From Verrucomicrobiales bacterium (GTDB lineage: Bacteria; Verrucomicrobiota; Verrucomicrobiia; Limisphaerales; F1-80-MAGS106): a stretch of 41,263 nucleotides of DNA. A program made the position numbers and the translations under genes. Below the pieces are notes generated by a model. The model was not told the DNA's origin. It was given only the letters and a program-made list of their open reading frames with translations, and made no database searches. Where the stretch lies: the NCBI GenBank assembly GCA_005805305.1, contig SYMW01000259.1, forward strand, positions 1 to 41,263. Reading direction: 5' to 3'. Positions 26,325 through 35,775 of the stretch are shown piece by piece; position 1 is the stretch's first letter; each line of letters starts with the position of its first letter.

Positions 26325-28913
26325 TTATTTGGCGACCGTTTCTTGGGATTCTGGGGAGGGGCAGGTAGTGCCGACGATCGCGTTTTCCGGCGTCAAGAAT
26401 GCCCGAGCACATTCCCGGATTTGTTCCAAGGTGAGGGATTCGTACAAAGCCTCTTCCTCGTCGACATGGCGGAATCCAAGACCGAAGAGTTCGTCCAAAG
26501 CGACGGCGCTTGCGAGGGAGCCCAGGTTTTGGTGCGCAATTTTTTTGTGGCCGATGATTTTTGCTTTCGAGCGGGCGAGTTCATCCGGGGTCAAGCCCGA
26601 CTCGCGAAGCGCCCGGACCTCTTCCATGATTTCGGACTCGACTAGCGAGGCGCGGTCAGGATGCGTGCCGGCATAAAATGAAAAAAAGCCCGTGCCTAAG
26701 CCGGTAAAATTTTGGGCTCCCACGTAATAGGCCAGGCCCAGTTTCTCTCGGATTCTCGAGAAGAGCCTCGAGCCGAGATCGCTGCAAGCTTCTTGAATCA
26801 CATCCAACGCGTATCTCCTGGGGTCATGGAGGGTCGTTCCGGGAAAGCCAATCACCAGGACCGCCTGTTTTTTATCTCGGTGGGTGGTGGATCGTCCGCC
26901 GCCCTGAACCGCCGTCGAGGTCGAAGCTTTCATGGCCTCCGCCGCCTCCGCCGCCGAGTGCCACGTTGACAGTCGCGTTTCAAGGTCCTCGATGATGGCG
27001 GCGGGATTCAGATCGCCAAACAGCGCCAACACACCGTTGGAAGGCGTCACAAGTCGAGAGTGCGTGCCGGCAATTGTCGATTGAGTTAATGAAGAGACCG
27101 ACTCTCGCGTCCCCAAGGCATCCAGGCCATACCCCTTTTCCCCAAACATGAGGCGTTTCACGGACCGGAAAGTGGATTGCAACAAATTGTCCTTCTGTGA
27201 CTCGATCGCAGCGAGCTGTATTTCCTTCTCGCGCTCGAGCGCCGGGACGGGAAAAGTGGGATTCAGCAACACGTCTTGCAACAAATCCAATCCCGCGGCT
27301 GTTTCCGTGCTGAGTATTTCCAAATTCACGCCAAGACTGTTATTGCCGCTGTAGGAGTCCATGCTGCCTCCCGTCTTTTCGGTTTCCTCGGCGAGATCAT
27401 TGGCGGTTCGCGACCGAGTTCCTTTGAGCAGCAGCTTGGCCATCATCAGACAAGCTCCGCTCGTGGGAATGGAATCCGCGAGCGTGCCTCCTTTGAACGC
27501 CGCGCGTATCTCAACGAATGGCAGCCGTCTGTCTTCCTTGAGGAGCACTCGCAGTCCATTGGCCAACGTGTGGAGCCTGATGGGATTATTGCTTCGCCGG
27601 GTGTGGCTCCCTTTGGCCGGGCGGTTCGCGACTTTGGGCACCAAGGCATACCTCGTGAACTTATCCGGGTTGAGATGGTCGTGGGCAACGCGGTGCAAGT
27701 CTTCGGAGTCTGATTCATTGACGATCCGGAGATAACGTTCCGAGAAGTTCAAATCTCCCGCCGAGATCCAGTTGGATCCGAGATCTTGGGCCTGTCCTTG
27801 CATGGTTTTGCGGCGGGCCAAAAAACCGGCGATGAACTGATTTTTTGCCTTGGCGATTTCGGATTCGGAAGGAGGGGCCTTGCGGAGGATTTCGATTTGG
27901 CCGAGAAGCGCATCGCTGGCCTCCGATAGTTTTGTTCCATCGATGATGCCGCTGGAGCCGAATAAGCCCACTCCCCCCGGGCTGTAGGTCCAGGCATCGG
28001 CCGAATGGACGAACGGCAGTTTTTCGCGAATTTCCTTGTAGAGGCGCGAGCTTCTGCCGCTGCCGAGTATCGCGGCGAGCACATCCAGCATGGGCACATC
28101 CCGATGCCGCACTTCGGGAATGTGCCATGAGAAATGCAGGTGTCCCAACTCAACGGCATCTTCCTCTACGAGATCGCGCTTCGCGGTTTGGACGGGTTCG
28201 GGCGGCAGGTAGACAGGCGCCAGCGCCCTAGCTTTGGCCTCTTTGTAATGTTCTCGGACGAGGCGTTCGACCACTTCGGCCTCCACGTCGCCCACCACGA
28301 CGAAAAAGCAATTGTTCGGAGCGTAACGCTCCGCGTAGTAGGCTTCGATATCTTGGCGTTTGAGGCGGTTGAAGATATCGATGTGGCCGATGATGCTATG
28401 CCGGTAGGGGCTGGTCGTATAAGCCGTTTCGAAGAGCCTTCTCCCTGAACGGCGGCCCGGATCATCCATTCCCATGTCCATTTCCCGGCGGATCACATCC
28501 AATTCTTTCTCGAGCGTGTCCTCTGGAAGCGTCGCGTTCTGCATGATATCCGCGAGAACGGAGAGGGCGACCTCGGCGCCTGTGTTCGGGACATCGATCC
28601 AGTAAACTGTCCGGTCGAACGAGGTATAGGCGTTCATGTGGCCGCCGACGTCCTGCACTTCCTGATCGATTCGCCCCTGCGGCCGTGTTTTCGTCCCCTT
28701 GAACAGCATGTGCTCCAGCACGTGTGAAAGCCCCGATCCCATCCATTTGCCTTCATGGATGCTCCCGGTTCGGCACCAGGCTTGAGCCGAGACGACGTGG
28801 GCGCTGTGATCCTCTTGCACGATAAGGACCAAGCCGTTTTCCAATGTGATCACTCGAGCTTCTTCAGCGGGATTTACTTCGAAGGCGCTGGCGGGAATTC
28901 GGTTGGGGATCAT
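26325..28913 (-). CDS. Double-domain M16 (pitrilysin-type) zinc peptidase
   Basis: An 862-residue fused M16 peptidase. The N-terminal half carries the inverted zinc motif HVLEH at residues 64-68 with the downstream Glu region ELDVIRREMDMG. The C-terminal half is the usual inactive M16 copy (LANGLRVLLKEDRRLPF, LLLKGTRSRTANDLAE), with no HxxEH. In the inactive half KLGLAYYVGAQNFTG matches the R/Y substrate-clamp region. The protein lacks an obvious signal peptide at the chosen ATG (28913), so it may be cytoplasmic, or the start may be wrong. Such enzymes degrade short peptides. It lies 90 bases downstream of the Minf_1886 gene on the same strand and could share its transcript. Confidence 0.93.
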   Translation of the reverse strand: MIPNRIPASAFEVNPAEEARVITLENGLVLIVQEDHSAHVVSAQAWCRTGSIHEGKWMGSGLSHVLEHMLFKGTKTRPQGRIDQEVQDVGGHMNAYTSFDRTVYWIDVPNTGAEVALSVLADIMQNATLPEDTLEKELDVIRREMDMGMDDPGRRSGRRLFETAYTTSPYRHSIIGHIDIFNRLKRQDIEAYYAERYAPNNCFFVVVGDVEAEVVERLVREHYKEAKARALAPVYLPPEPVQTAKRDLVEEDAVELGHLHFSWHIPEVRHRDVPMLDVLAAILGSGRSSRLYKEIREKLPFVHSADAWTYSPGGVGLFGSSGIIDGTKLSEASDALLGQIEILRKAPPSESEIAKAKNQFIAGFLARRKTMQGQAQDLGSNWISAGDLNFSERYLRIVNESDSEDLHRVAHDHLNPDKFTRYALVPKVANRPAKGSHTRRSNNPIRLHTLANGLRVLLKEDRRLPFVEIRAAFKGGTLADSIPTSGACLMMAKLLLKGTRSRTANDLAEETEKTGGSMDSYSGNNSLGVNLEILSTETAAGLDLLQDVLLNPTFPVPALEREKEIQLAAIESQKDNLLQSTFRSVKRLMFGEKGYGLDALGTRESVSSLTQSTIAGTHSRLVTPSNGVLALFGDLNPAAIIEDLETRLSTWHSAAEAAEAMKASTSTAVQGGGRSTTHRDKKQAVLVIGFPGTTLHDPRRYALDVIQEACSDLGSRLFSRIREKLGLAYYVGAQNFTGLGTGFFSFYAGTHPDRASLVESEIMEEVRALRESGLTPDELARSKAKIIGHKKIAHQNLGSLASAVALDELFGLGFRHVDEEEALYESLTLEQIRECARAFLTPENAIVGTTCPSPESQETVAK

Positions 28914-29003
28914 TCAGAGTGGAATAGGGGTGGTGGGGAGAGGGCCAAGGGAAGACGGAACGGCGCCCGAGGGTCAATCGGAATCGTCACGAGGACGCGG
29001 AAG

Positions 29004-29459
29004 TCATTGGAGCTTCCGTTGCGCGGGGTTACCGCGCGGCGCTTCGAGTGGGCGGGCCGACGGCAGGTTTTGTCTGCTCGGTGGAAGAAATGGGCGAACG
29101 AAGGCATCGTGGAAGTTGTAGCCCCCGGCGAAATCCTGCCGCGTGTCGCTTTCAGTTTTCGCGAGCACGTTGCGTTCCACCAAGTTGAACACGATTTCCC
29201 CGAAATCCTCGCACCGAGAAATCCCCCAATCATCAAAAAGCGTGACGGTCATCGGTCCGTATTGGCCGACGGCGAATTCGCGGATGCCTTCGAGCAGCTC
29301 TTGTCCCGAGACGTGGCGAACCGTTCCGCGCTCCTGTTTGGTGAGTTTTTTTTGGGTGTGATCCAGCGCTTCGCGAACGAAGTGATACGCTTCGCGTTTG
29401 TATCGTGGATCTTCGGCTATTATTTTCTCCAGCATATCATCAAGATCGACACCTTGCAT
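29004..29459 (-). CDS. Minf_1886 family protein
   Basis: A 151-residue protein of a family named from Methylacidiphilum and found mainly in Verrucomicrobia and Planctomycetes. The conserved core covers residues 1-110: DDMLEKIIAEDPRYKREAYH, FVREALDHTQKKL, RHVSGQELLEGIREFA, QYGPMTVTLFDDWGI and CEDFGEIVFNLVERNVLAKT. The C-terminal 40 residues are basic, Pro/Arg-rich and probably disordered. No catalytic motif is known to me for this family. It starts 6 bases after the stop of the small membrane ORF at 29466-29594. Confidence 0.88.
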   Translation of the reverse strand: MQGVDLDDMLEKIIAEDPRYKREAYHFVREALDHTQKKLTKQERGTVRHVSGQELLEGIREFAVGQYGPMTVTLFDDWGISRCEDFGEIVFNLVERNVLAKTESDTRQDFAGGYNFHDAFVRPFLPPSRQNLPSARPLEAPRGNPAQRKLQ

Positions 29460-29465
29460 AACTCG

Positions 29466-29594
29466 TCAACGGTGATGAGCGGCAGGCGCGTCAGGGGCTC
29501 GAGTGCCTCGCACCGCCTTCACGGCGAGACCTGTCAACAAAAGAACAGCGGCAATCAGCAACACCCACTGCTCCTGGCGCGTCAATCGATGCAC
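29466..29594 (-). CDS. Candidate small single-helix membrane protein (42 residues)
   Basis: A short minus-strand frame beginning with GTG at 29594 and ending TGA at 29466, only 6 bases before the Minf_1886 start. It encodes HRLTRQEQWVLLIAAVLLLT followed by GLAVKAVRGTR and a short hydrophilic tail. That is a charged amphipathic N-terminus, one clear membrane helix of about 18 residues and a positively charged exit, so a plausible real membrane peptide. The N-terminus resembles what I recall of ComEA-type helix-hairpin-helix proteins in this phylum, but no such domain follows. The frame is closed upstream by TAG. No strong ribosome-binding site is visible. Proposed from composition and position only. 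Confidence 0.45.
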   Translation of the reverse strand: MHRLTRQEQWVLLIAAVLLLTGLAVKAVRGTRAPDAPAAHHR

Positions 29595-29703
29595 CAGAAC
29601 ACTCTACGTTGGCCAACCGCTCAAGACAACATTGGATTTCTTAGGGACTCGCCAAAAAAAAGCCCCCTGGCTAGCCAACCATCATTCACCGGGGAGCCAA
29701 GAT

Positions 29704-31176
29704 TCAACGCAGCATCACGTTCCTCACGCTGATCCGCCAATCCGAGAAATCTGCCGCCGTCCTCAGAATTCCAAAGGTGTCGAAAGTGAATCCGGACCCT
29801 TCCCCATAGACACTGTCCGGGGACACGTTGAACGTCCACACCGAACCTTCAGGGATGGGCCGGGACTCCTGGCTTTCAATCCTCTGGGCGAGTATCGCGG
29901 GGCCCGCGTTCAAGAGGCTCAAGGAATCGTTTTCCTGCCAGTGCCGGTGCAACCCTTTTGCCGCGACCAACCGTCGCATCATTGGATTGGGGAGGCTCGA
30001 ATGCTGATGCGCTCTGAACACCGCCCGCAACCGCCGCGTCGGGCTGCTGGCTCGCTCCAGAACGTATCGCGTGAACCGGTCGCCGTACACGAAGGCTCGA
30101 CCCGGGTCGACCGCGAACTGGGGCTCTTCTCGGACGAGCGAGAAGTCGTTCCACATGAAGCCTATCACGGAGGGAAGCGTCGGCGTTTCTGGAATGAAAT
30201 CCGAAAAGCTGGCCTTTACCAAACTCCGCTCGCCGGCCGTCAACTGGCTTTGAATATCCGCGCTCGCGCCTAAAAATTCCCCTCTTCGCACACCCTTGAG
30301 AAACTGAAAACTCACTTCGGGAGGCGCGTTCAACAGCGCACGCGGATCGTAGCCCGGCTCCATCCCGCCGTGGTTGCATTGGATGGCATTCTCGCCGCTC
30401 GCGAGGTATAAAACCACCGGCATGAAATCGTAAACCCGCACGGTTTTGCGAGGGTTGAATTCGCGGCCAAACTTGTGTTGCGCTTCCGCGATGAAACCAT
30501 AGTTCATCGCCAAGTTGACATCCTCGTGGTTGCCGCGCACCAGGACCACCCGGTCGGGGTTCTCCTGCTTCAGCCTTAAGACGCCGTGCAATACCTCCAC
30601 TCCATACATCCCTCGATCCGTGTAATCTCCCAGGAAAACCATCCAGAAATTGGTTGAGACAATCTTGAAATCTTTCACTTGGCCCGAGGTTTCTAGAGAG
30701 GCGAGAACGGCGTTCAGCGAGTGAATGTCTCCGTGGAAATCCCCATGAAAAAACACATCAGCGCCGGGAGGCACCACCAGCCTCTGGGTGAACGGCTCGA
30801 ACCGAATTCCGCCCTGATTAAAGTATGCGTTGTCGATGTTGAAAAAGTTTCCCTTATCCGGCTTATCCCCAAGCCAGGCCGTCGAAACCGCGAGATGGCC
30901 GTCTTGGGCGGCTCGCAGGGAACGGTCGATGCCAAGCGCGAACTCGGAGGCTTTGAGGGGCAAAAGTTCCCGCGGCGGCGGGCTCCGTTTTAACGCGCGA
31001 TTCCGCGGGAGCAGGTCGCAAGCCGCTTTCCACGCCGCGAAGGTCTTGTAACGGATGGGCTCGAGAGAGGGCGACGCCTGGGGGACGGCTTGGGAGAGCG
31101 CCTGAAGGCAGAGGGACTGGACGAGGCACAGAGCGGCAAATATCCCGGCGGAGAACTGCTGGTGTGTTCGTTTCAT
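29704..31176 (-). CDS. Exported PPP-type (calcineurin-like) serine/threonine phosphatase
   Basis: A 490-residue protein with a signal peptide (IFAALCLVQSLCLQALSQA, cleavage near residue 30). It carries the complete order of PPP phosphatase signatures: HGDFHGD at 144-150, FLGDYTDRG at 181-189, LVRGNHE at 212-218, QCNHGGMEPG (the PPP HGG motif) and VFRAHQH (the RAHQ motif). These provide the metal ligands and phosphate-binding Arg/His residues of Ser/Thr phosphatases. The C-terminal 70 residues form a beta-rich add-on (SVWTFNVSPDSVYGEGSGFTF is approximately its core). It overlaps the preceding CotH-kinase gene by 4 bases (ATGA), so the two are translationally coupled. Phosphoprotein substrates are inferred; a different phosphoester is possible. 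Confidence 0.88.
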   Translation of the reverse strand: MKRTHQQFSAGIFAALCLVQSLCLQALSQAVPQASPSLEPIRYKTFAAWKAACDLLPRNRALKRSPPPRELLPLKASEFALGIDRSLRAAQDGHLAVSTAWLGDKPDKGNFFNIDNAYFNQGGIRFEPFTQRLVVPPGADVFFHGDFHGDIHSLNAVLASLETSGQVKDFKIVSTNFWMVFLGDYTDRGMYGVEVLHGVLRLKQENPDRVVLVRGNHEDVNLAMNYGFIAEAQHKFGREFNPRKTVRVYDFMPVVLYLASGENAIQCNHGGMEPGYDPRALLNAPPEVSFQFLKGVRRGEFLGASADIQSQLTAGERSLVKASFSDFIPETPTLPSVIGFMWNDFSLVREEPQFAVDPGRAFVYGDRFTRYVLERASSPTRRLRAVFRAHQHSSLPNPMMRRLVAAKGLHRHWQENDSLSLLNAGPAILAQRIESQESRPIPEGSVWTFNVSPDSVYGEGSGFTFDTFGILRTAADFSDWRISVRNVMLR

Positions 31177-34100
31177 GGAGATCGGACCCTGTAAAAACGG
31201 GTTTCTGCACTCACCGGGATGGATAGAGTCACACCGCCGGCGGCGCTGGATTGCGGTGAAGTCAGGACTTGCTCCCAGGCTTGAGCCGGCAGCGTTGTGG
31301 TGCTCTCGACGGTGAATCCGGCGTTCGGGGGAGGGTTAAATCTCAGGAACCACCCTCCCGTTGGATTGGTGTCCATCTGCAACCTCAGGAGGTTGAGACG
31401 ATCGAGGGGAGAGGTCCCCATGTCGAACTCTTGGAGATTCGTCAATCCGTCCCCATCGGGGTCGCCCGAAGCTCCGTCGTCGCCACGTGGTGAAAGTGGA
31501 TTCATTCCTCGAGCGATCTCCCAGCGGTCAGGCAAACCATCGTGGTCCGAATCGACATCGCCGGGAGTCGGCGGCGCGCTGATCCAATTTCCGGGATCGT
31601 CGGCGAACGCCGCCCGATCTTTCCTCGTGAGGGAGTTGCCCGTGCCGTAAGCCTCGGTTGGCCAAGGCGGCGCGGACGAGTAGTTGACGGATTCCACGAC
31701 CAAGTAAGGCGTGTCAGAGTCACGGACAATAGGGCTTGTTTCAGCGGGCCTCGACAAACGGAGATTGCCCGAGGCGGCGCCGAGATGGCCTTTCCAAGGA
31801 CCCGCAACACGGACGGCGTGGCCGCTCGCGAATCGTTGCAAGGAGGGTTGCAGGTCGTCCGGTTTCCCCGGAGTGGCCGGGCCGCGCAAGATGAGAAACC
31901 CTTCCGGCGGGATAGAGTCGCCGGGCTGGAAATCGTAATCCACCGCGCCCCTGATTTTCCACGCGAGCGAAGGCCTCCCGGGATGGAACAAGTAAGCCGT
32001 TTGCTTGGAAGGATTATGCAGTTCGATGAACTCGCCTTCGTGGCCAGCCAGGTTTCCGCCGCCTCCCGGCCGGTAGTGAATTTCAGAAAACACGACGGGT
32101 CCGATCTTTGGCCCCGCATTGGAGGATCCCAAGGTTTCCCGCGATTCCGCCACAAAATGCTCGTTGCCATCGGAAGTGACATGGCGGCCCACGCTTGTTC
32201 CGGACTCCACGGGCCCGATCGCGCCACCGTGATGCCAGCCCGTCAGTTCGCCCAAGCCATCGGCGGAGAAAAGGTGGATGGAGTCTCCGGCTGCCGCGAT
32301 TCCGAAAGATCCGGACTGGGTTTTTGCGCCGGGGTTCGGTTCGATCACCAGGAACCCTTTGGGCGCAATCCACGAACCGCTCGCGATGCGATGCTTCTTG
32401 GGATTGGCCAGGTCATCGCTGAGGAACCAGCCCGAAACATCGATTGCCTGCGAACTTGGATTATACAGCTCCACGGCATCACGATTCGGCGGAACGGGGT
32501 GGGACAGAATCTCGTTGATGAGGCTCGGAAACACTCGTCCCGGCTGTGGATCCGGCTGGCCGGGGGATCCCTGGGGGCGGGAACTGGATCTCCATCCCTC
32601 CAGCAAGTCTTGATCGTTTTCATTAATCGGGACCAAAGAGAATCCGGCCCCGTTAGCAAGTGGCGGAATTGCATTCCGGAGGTGGATCTGGGCCAACAGG
32701 TCGTGCAACGGGCCCGTGAGCGTCACGTGGACGTCGCCGCTCGGCAGTGAGCCGATGAACTCACCCGCGATATTGGTCACATTCGGATAGCGCGAAGTGA
32801 AGGCGAGTCGATTCTTGACCAGGAGCAGCCGGCCCCCAGGCCCGAGTTCCTTGATCTCGCTGTTATCTTGGAACGTGAACTCGGCGTCGCCTCGGATTCT
32901 GACTCCCGCGAGCAGCACAGACGCGGGGCCGAAATTCTTCAATTCGATGAACTCATAATCCGACGGTTTGAGTCCGTTTCCGGAAGCATCCATTGCGGGT
33001 CTCAACATGATCTCGGAGAAGTTTAGAGTGGTCTTTTCGACGACGAACGTGCCGGCGACGGAGGCCGACCAAGGAGTGCTTGAGAGCGGCCCCCCGGTTT
33101 GCCTGACGCTCGGATTGTGGGCTCGAGCCACGACCCGCGCGTTTTGTTCAATCAAGATAGGGCCGGCATAACGAAGCGCGCTCGGCGAAATCTCCCCTTG
33201 CGGAAGTCTGGGATCTGATCCGTCCAAAGTGTAGTAGATCGTCGAATTGGTGGGGATTGCCGGCACGCTGAGCTGAAGGTGGAAACCTTTCGCCACAAGT
33301 CCTGGCGAAGAGGCGAAAAGCGGTGGGCGCGCCATCTGTTTGTCGATGAAATCAAGGCGGTTGGACAGCCAGTTCTTCATCAAGTTCACCTCGCCTTGAT
33401 AACTTCCCCCCCGTGGGGAGACGTTCCACTTCCGGCGTTCCCGGGGCTGAGCCTGCCTGACCTCATTCGCCTGGCTGTCGATCAAGCGGTTCATGTTTGT
33501 CCCTGAGAGATGGTTTGTCCGGTACTCCTGGTATCGGTCCACCCAGCGCTGCCAAAAATCTTTGTCCCTCAGAATCTTATTCCACCACGCGCCGCCGAAG
33601 AACGGGCCGGTGCTCCACATTCTCGGGTTTGCGTCGCGGCCGTCCGTTGATCCGAGTGCCCGGTCGAAATCCCAATGAGGCCCGAAAGTGATGCCTCCAT
33701 TCCGGGGCTTGTGGAGGTAGCAGCTCAGCACCAAAGAATCCACGTTGCCGCTGACCACCTCGAGAATGTGATAATCCACCCATGCTTGCGTGTCGATGAA
33801 GGGAGCATAACCCTGCTTCGGATCCAGCCAGTTGGTGCCACTCAAGGCCTTGCCAAAGGCCGCGAAATAATCCGTCAGGTACTTCTTCTGCGCCGCTCGC
33901 TGAGGCTGCCGCATTTCTCGTTCCTTGGGATCGACGTAGGCGAGTTGGGCGCCGCCGGCGCTGAACCCGGAATCTCCGGGGTCGAGGCGGTCGATCTTCA
34001 TGAGGTATCCGCCGCTGATCTCAGGTTGGACGGCGTGCTCGGGCTCTAGTTTATCAATGTCCACCCGGTTTTTCCCGATGGAGATTTTCTCCTCGAGAAC

Positions 34101-35645
34101 GTAGATGCCGTTGTAGTGATTGGTGCCCAGGGCGCCTCCTGTTCGGTTCAAGTAAACCTCAACGAACCGGGTTCGCGGCGAGTAGCGGCCCATGTCACGG
34201 CTCAGCTGATGGATGAAAGGATTATGGATGAGCACGGGGTCAAACTGATTGGGCGCGTAGAGAACCCACTCCGATTCAGCCGGCATCCCGAGTATCTCCA
34301 TGCTTTTGTCCTGATTGAATTCATCCCACCATTCCACCGCGAAACTGGCCTTTGAAATCCCAGCCGTGCTGGATCCTCGAACCTTGGCGGCCCCACGGCT
34401 GGCAAATGCCGGCTTGTTGGTGAGAGAGGCCGCGCCGTTGACGGGCTCGTAGACAGAGAAGTGAACGAAGGCGTTTCTGGACTCGGTCAAGGCGCCGCGT
34501 GTCACCGTGTGCATCACGAGGACCGGCAGATCCGAGAGAAACGGCGCCAGGTTGGTGTTGAGAAGAATGTACGTTTCGCTCTGGGGCGGCCCCGGAAGGA
34601 GCCCTGGCTGATAGGCTCGCGCGCGCACTTGCGTGGTATCCTTGATTTCGAGCGGCGCCGTGTAGACAGGCGAGCTGTTCGTGGGCATGCTCCCATCCAG
34701 AGTGTAACGGATCATCGCGTCGAGGGGCGCCACCGTTAGCCGAAGCGTCAACAAGCTCGAAAATGTCCCGCTCTGCTGCGAGAATCGCACTTCGCCTGCA
34801 AAGCCAGGCCCCCCGGAAGAATTGGCTTTCCCTGGAGTCGGAGTTGGAAAATACCCGAGGGCTTCCTGCTGACCCGGCACTCTTCCGTAAGACACGTCGG
34901 GCCGTTGTTTTGGGAAGGACGGGCTGAACTCGGAAATCGGTGTCCGGTCCGGCGCCAACAGGCCCAAATACTCGCCTTCAGGGTCGAGTTTGAAGTTGGT
35001 GTGAAACTTGCCCTCCGGCGCCACTCGGTTTTTGCCGGAAGCGAACACAATCAAGAAGGCCTCCGGCGCCAATTCAAAGTTGGGAAAGAGCCATTTGGCC
35101 TTGCCCATTTCATCGGTGAGAGCCCAGCCCTGCAGATTCACCGGCGTGGCGCCCGCATTTTGGATCTCAACCCAGTCTGAATCGTCGCCGTCTTCATCCC
35201 GCAACGAACCTTGGTTTTCCGCAAGGAATTCACTGATCCGAACCTGGGCTCTCGCAAGGCTTGGATCGAGCGTGTAGTTCCAGGAACCCGCCACGAAATG
35301 CGCCCCATTCAAGTCCGTGATTCCATGACCCGCAGACCACGCGACCACGATGTTGCCGGGCGCCGGCTCGGGGAAAGTGAAGACAAAATGCCCCTGAACG
35401 GGCTCAAAAACCGTGGATGCAGGCGCGCCGCCGACGAGCAGGTCCGAAGCATCGACACCCGAAACTGGAACCTCAAACGCCACCTCCACGACCAAGAGCT
35501 CGGCGACCGCCGAACCTGGGACAGGGGTGATGGACTCGATCACTGGGGAGGGTGGGGATTGGGACCGAAGAACTCCGGGGTCGCGCCATGACTGAAGAAC
35601 GCACGCGGTGACGGCCAAGAAAAGGCGATAAAAAGTGCGATTCAT
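31173..35645 (-). CDS. Large exported CotH-kinase / lamin-tail domain protein
   Basis: A 1,490-residue protein with a signal peptide (FYRLFLAVTACVLQSW). Domains in order: an Ig-like/Big segment, a lamin-tail domain (about 135-215, VRISEFLAENQGS), a chitobiase C-terminal-type repeat (about 290-360, IRYTLDGSMPTNSSPVY), and a CotH domain (about 415-680). The last contains ASRGAAKVRGSST, FVEVYLNR, NGIYVLEEKISIGKNRVD, WVDYHILEVVSGNVDSL and FGPHWDFDRALG. A second chitobiase-type repeat, three further lamin-tail domains, a Ca-binding-type SDHDGLPDRWE/DPDGDGLTNLQEF segment and a beta-sandwich C-terminus (RFYRVRSP) follow. CotH from Bacillus phosphorylates spore-coat proteins on Ser; this family member keeps the DFD-type metal motif. 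The protein probably acts outside the cytoplasm. It is coupled to the PPP phosphatase gene. Confidence 0.9.
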   Translation of the reverse strand: MNRTFYRLFLAVTACVLQSWRDPGVLRSQSPPSPVIESITPVPGSAVAELLVVEVAFEVPVSGVDASDLLVGGAPASTVFEPVQGHFVFTFPEPAPGNIVVAWSAGHGITDLNGAHFVAGSWNYTLDPSLARAQVRISEFLAENQGSLRDEDGDDSDWVEIQNAGATPVNLQGWALTDEMGKAKWLFPNFELAPEAFLIVFASGKNRVAPEGKFHTNFKLDPEGEYLGLLAPDRTPISEFSPSFPKQRPDVSYGRVPGQQEALGYFPTPTPGKANSSGGPGFAGEVRFSQQSGTFSSLLTLRLTVAPLDAMIRYTLDGSMPTNSSPVYTAPLEIKDTTQVRARAYQPGLLPGPPQSETYILLNTNLAPFLSDLPVLVMHTVTRGALTESRNAFVHFSVYEPVNGAASLTNKPAFASRGAAKVRGSSTAGISKASFAVEWWDEFNQDKSMEILGMPAESEWVLYAPNQFDPVLIHNPFIHQLSRDMGRYSPRTRFVEVYLNRTGGALGTNHYNGIYVLEEKISIGKNRVDIDKLEPEHAVQPEISGGYLMKIDRLDPGDSGFSAGGAQLAYVDPKEREMRQPQRAAQKKYLTDYFAAFGKALSGTNWLDPKQGYAPFIDTQAWVDYHILEVVSGNVDSLVLSCYLHKPRNGGITFGPHWDFDRALGSTDGRDANPRMWSTGPFFGGAWWNKILRDKDFWQRWVDRYQEYRTNHLSGTNMNRLIDSQANEVRQAQPRERRKWNVSPRGGSYQGEVNLMKNWLSNRLDFIDKQMARPPLFASSPGLVAKGFHLQLSVPAIPTNSTIYYTLDGSDPRLPQGEISPSALRYAGPILIEQNARVVARAHNPSVRQTGGPLSSTPWSASVAGTFVVEKTTLNFSEIMLRPAMDASGNGLKPSDYEFIELKNFGPASVLLAGVRIRGDAEFTFQDNSEIKELGPGGRLLLVKNRLAFTSRYPNVTNIAGEFIGSLPSGDVHVTLTGPLHDLLAQIHLRNAIPPLANGAGFSLVPINENDQDLLEGWRSSSRPQGSPGQPDPQPGRVFPSLINEILSHPVPPNRDAVELYNPSSQAIDVSGWFLSDDLANPKKHRIASGSWIAPKGFLVIEPNPGAKTQSGSFGIAAAGDSIHLFSADGLGELTGWHHGGAIGPVESGTSVGRHVTSDGNEHFVAESRETLGSSNAGPKIGPVVFSEIHYRPGGGGNLAGHEGEFIELHNPSKQTAYLFHPGRPSLAWKIRGAVDYDFQPGDSIPPEGFLILRGPATPGKPDDLQPSLQRFASGHAVRVAGPWKGHLGAASGNLRLSRPAETSPIVRDSDTPYLVVESVNYSSAPPWPTEAYGTGNSLTRKDRAAFADDPGNWISAPPTPGDVDSDHDGLPDRWEIARGMNPLSPRGDDGASGDPDGDGLTNLQEFDMGTSPLDRLNLLRLQMDTNPTGGWFLRFNPPPNAGFTVESTTTLPAQAWEQVLTSPQSSAAGGVTLSIPVSAETRFYRVRSP

Positions 35646-35775
35646 CAGGAATTGTTCCGGTGAACGCTAATCGAAAATGAAGCGATGACAAGGTTCATCT
35701 CGATTCGGAAGCACCCAAGAATGCCTATTGCTTCGCGGGACGGAGTCCGTAACCTTTCCTTGGTGGTGTTGAGTC

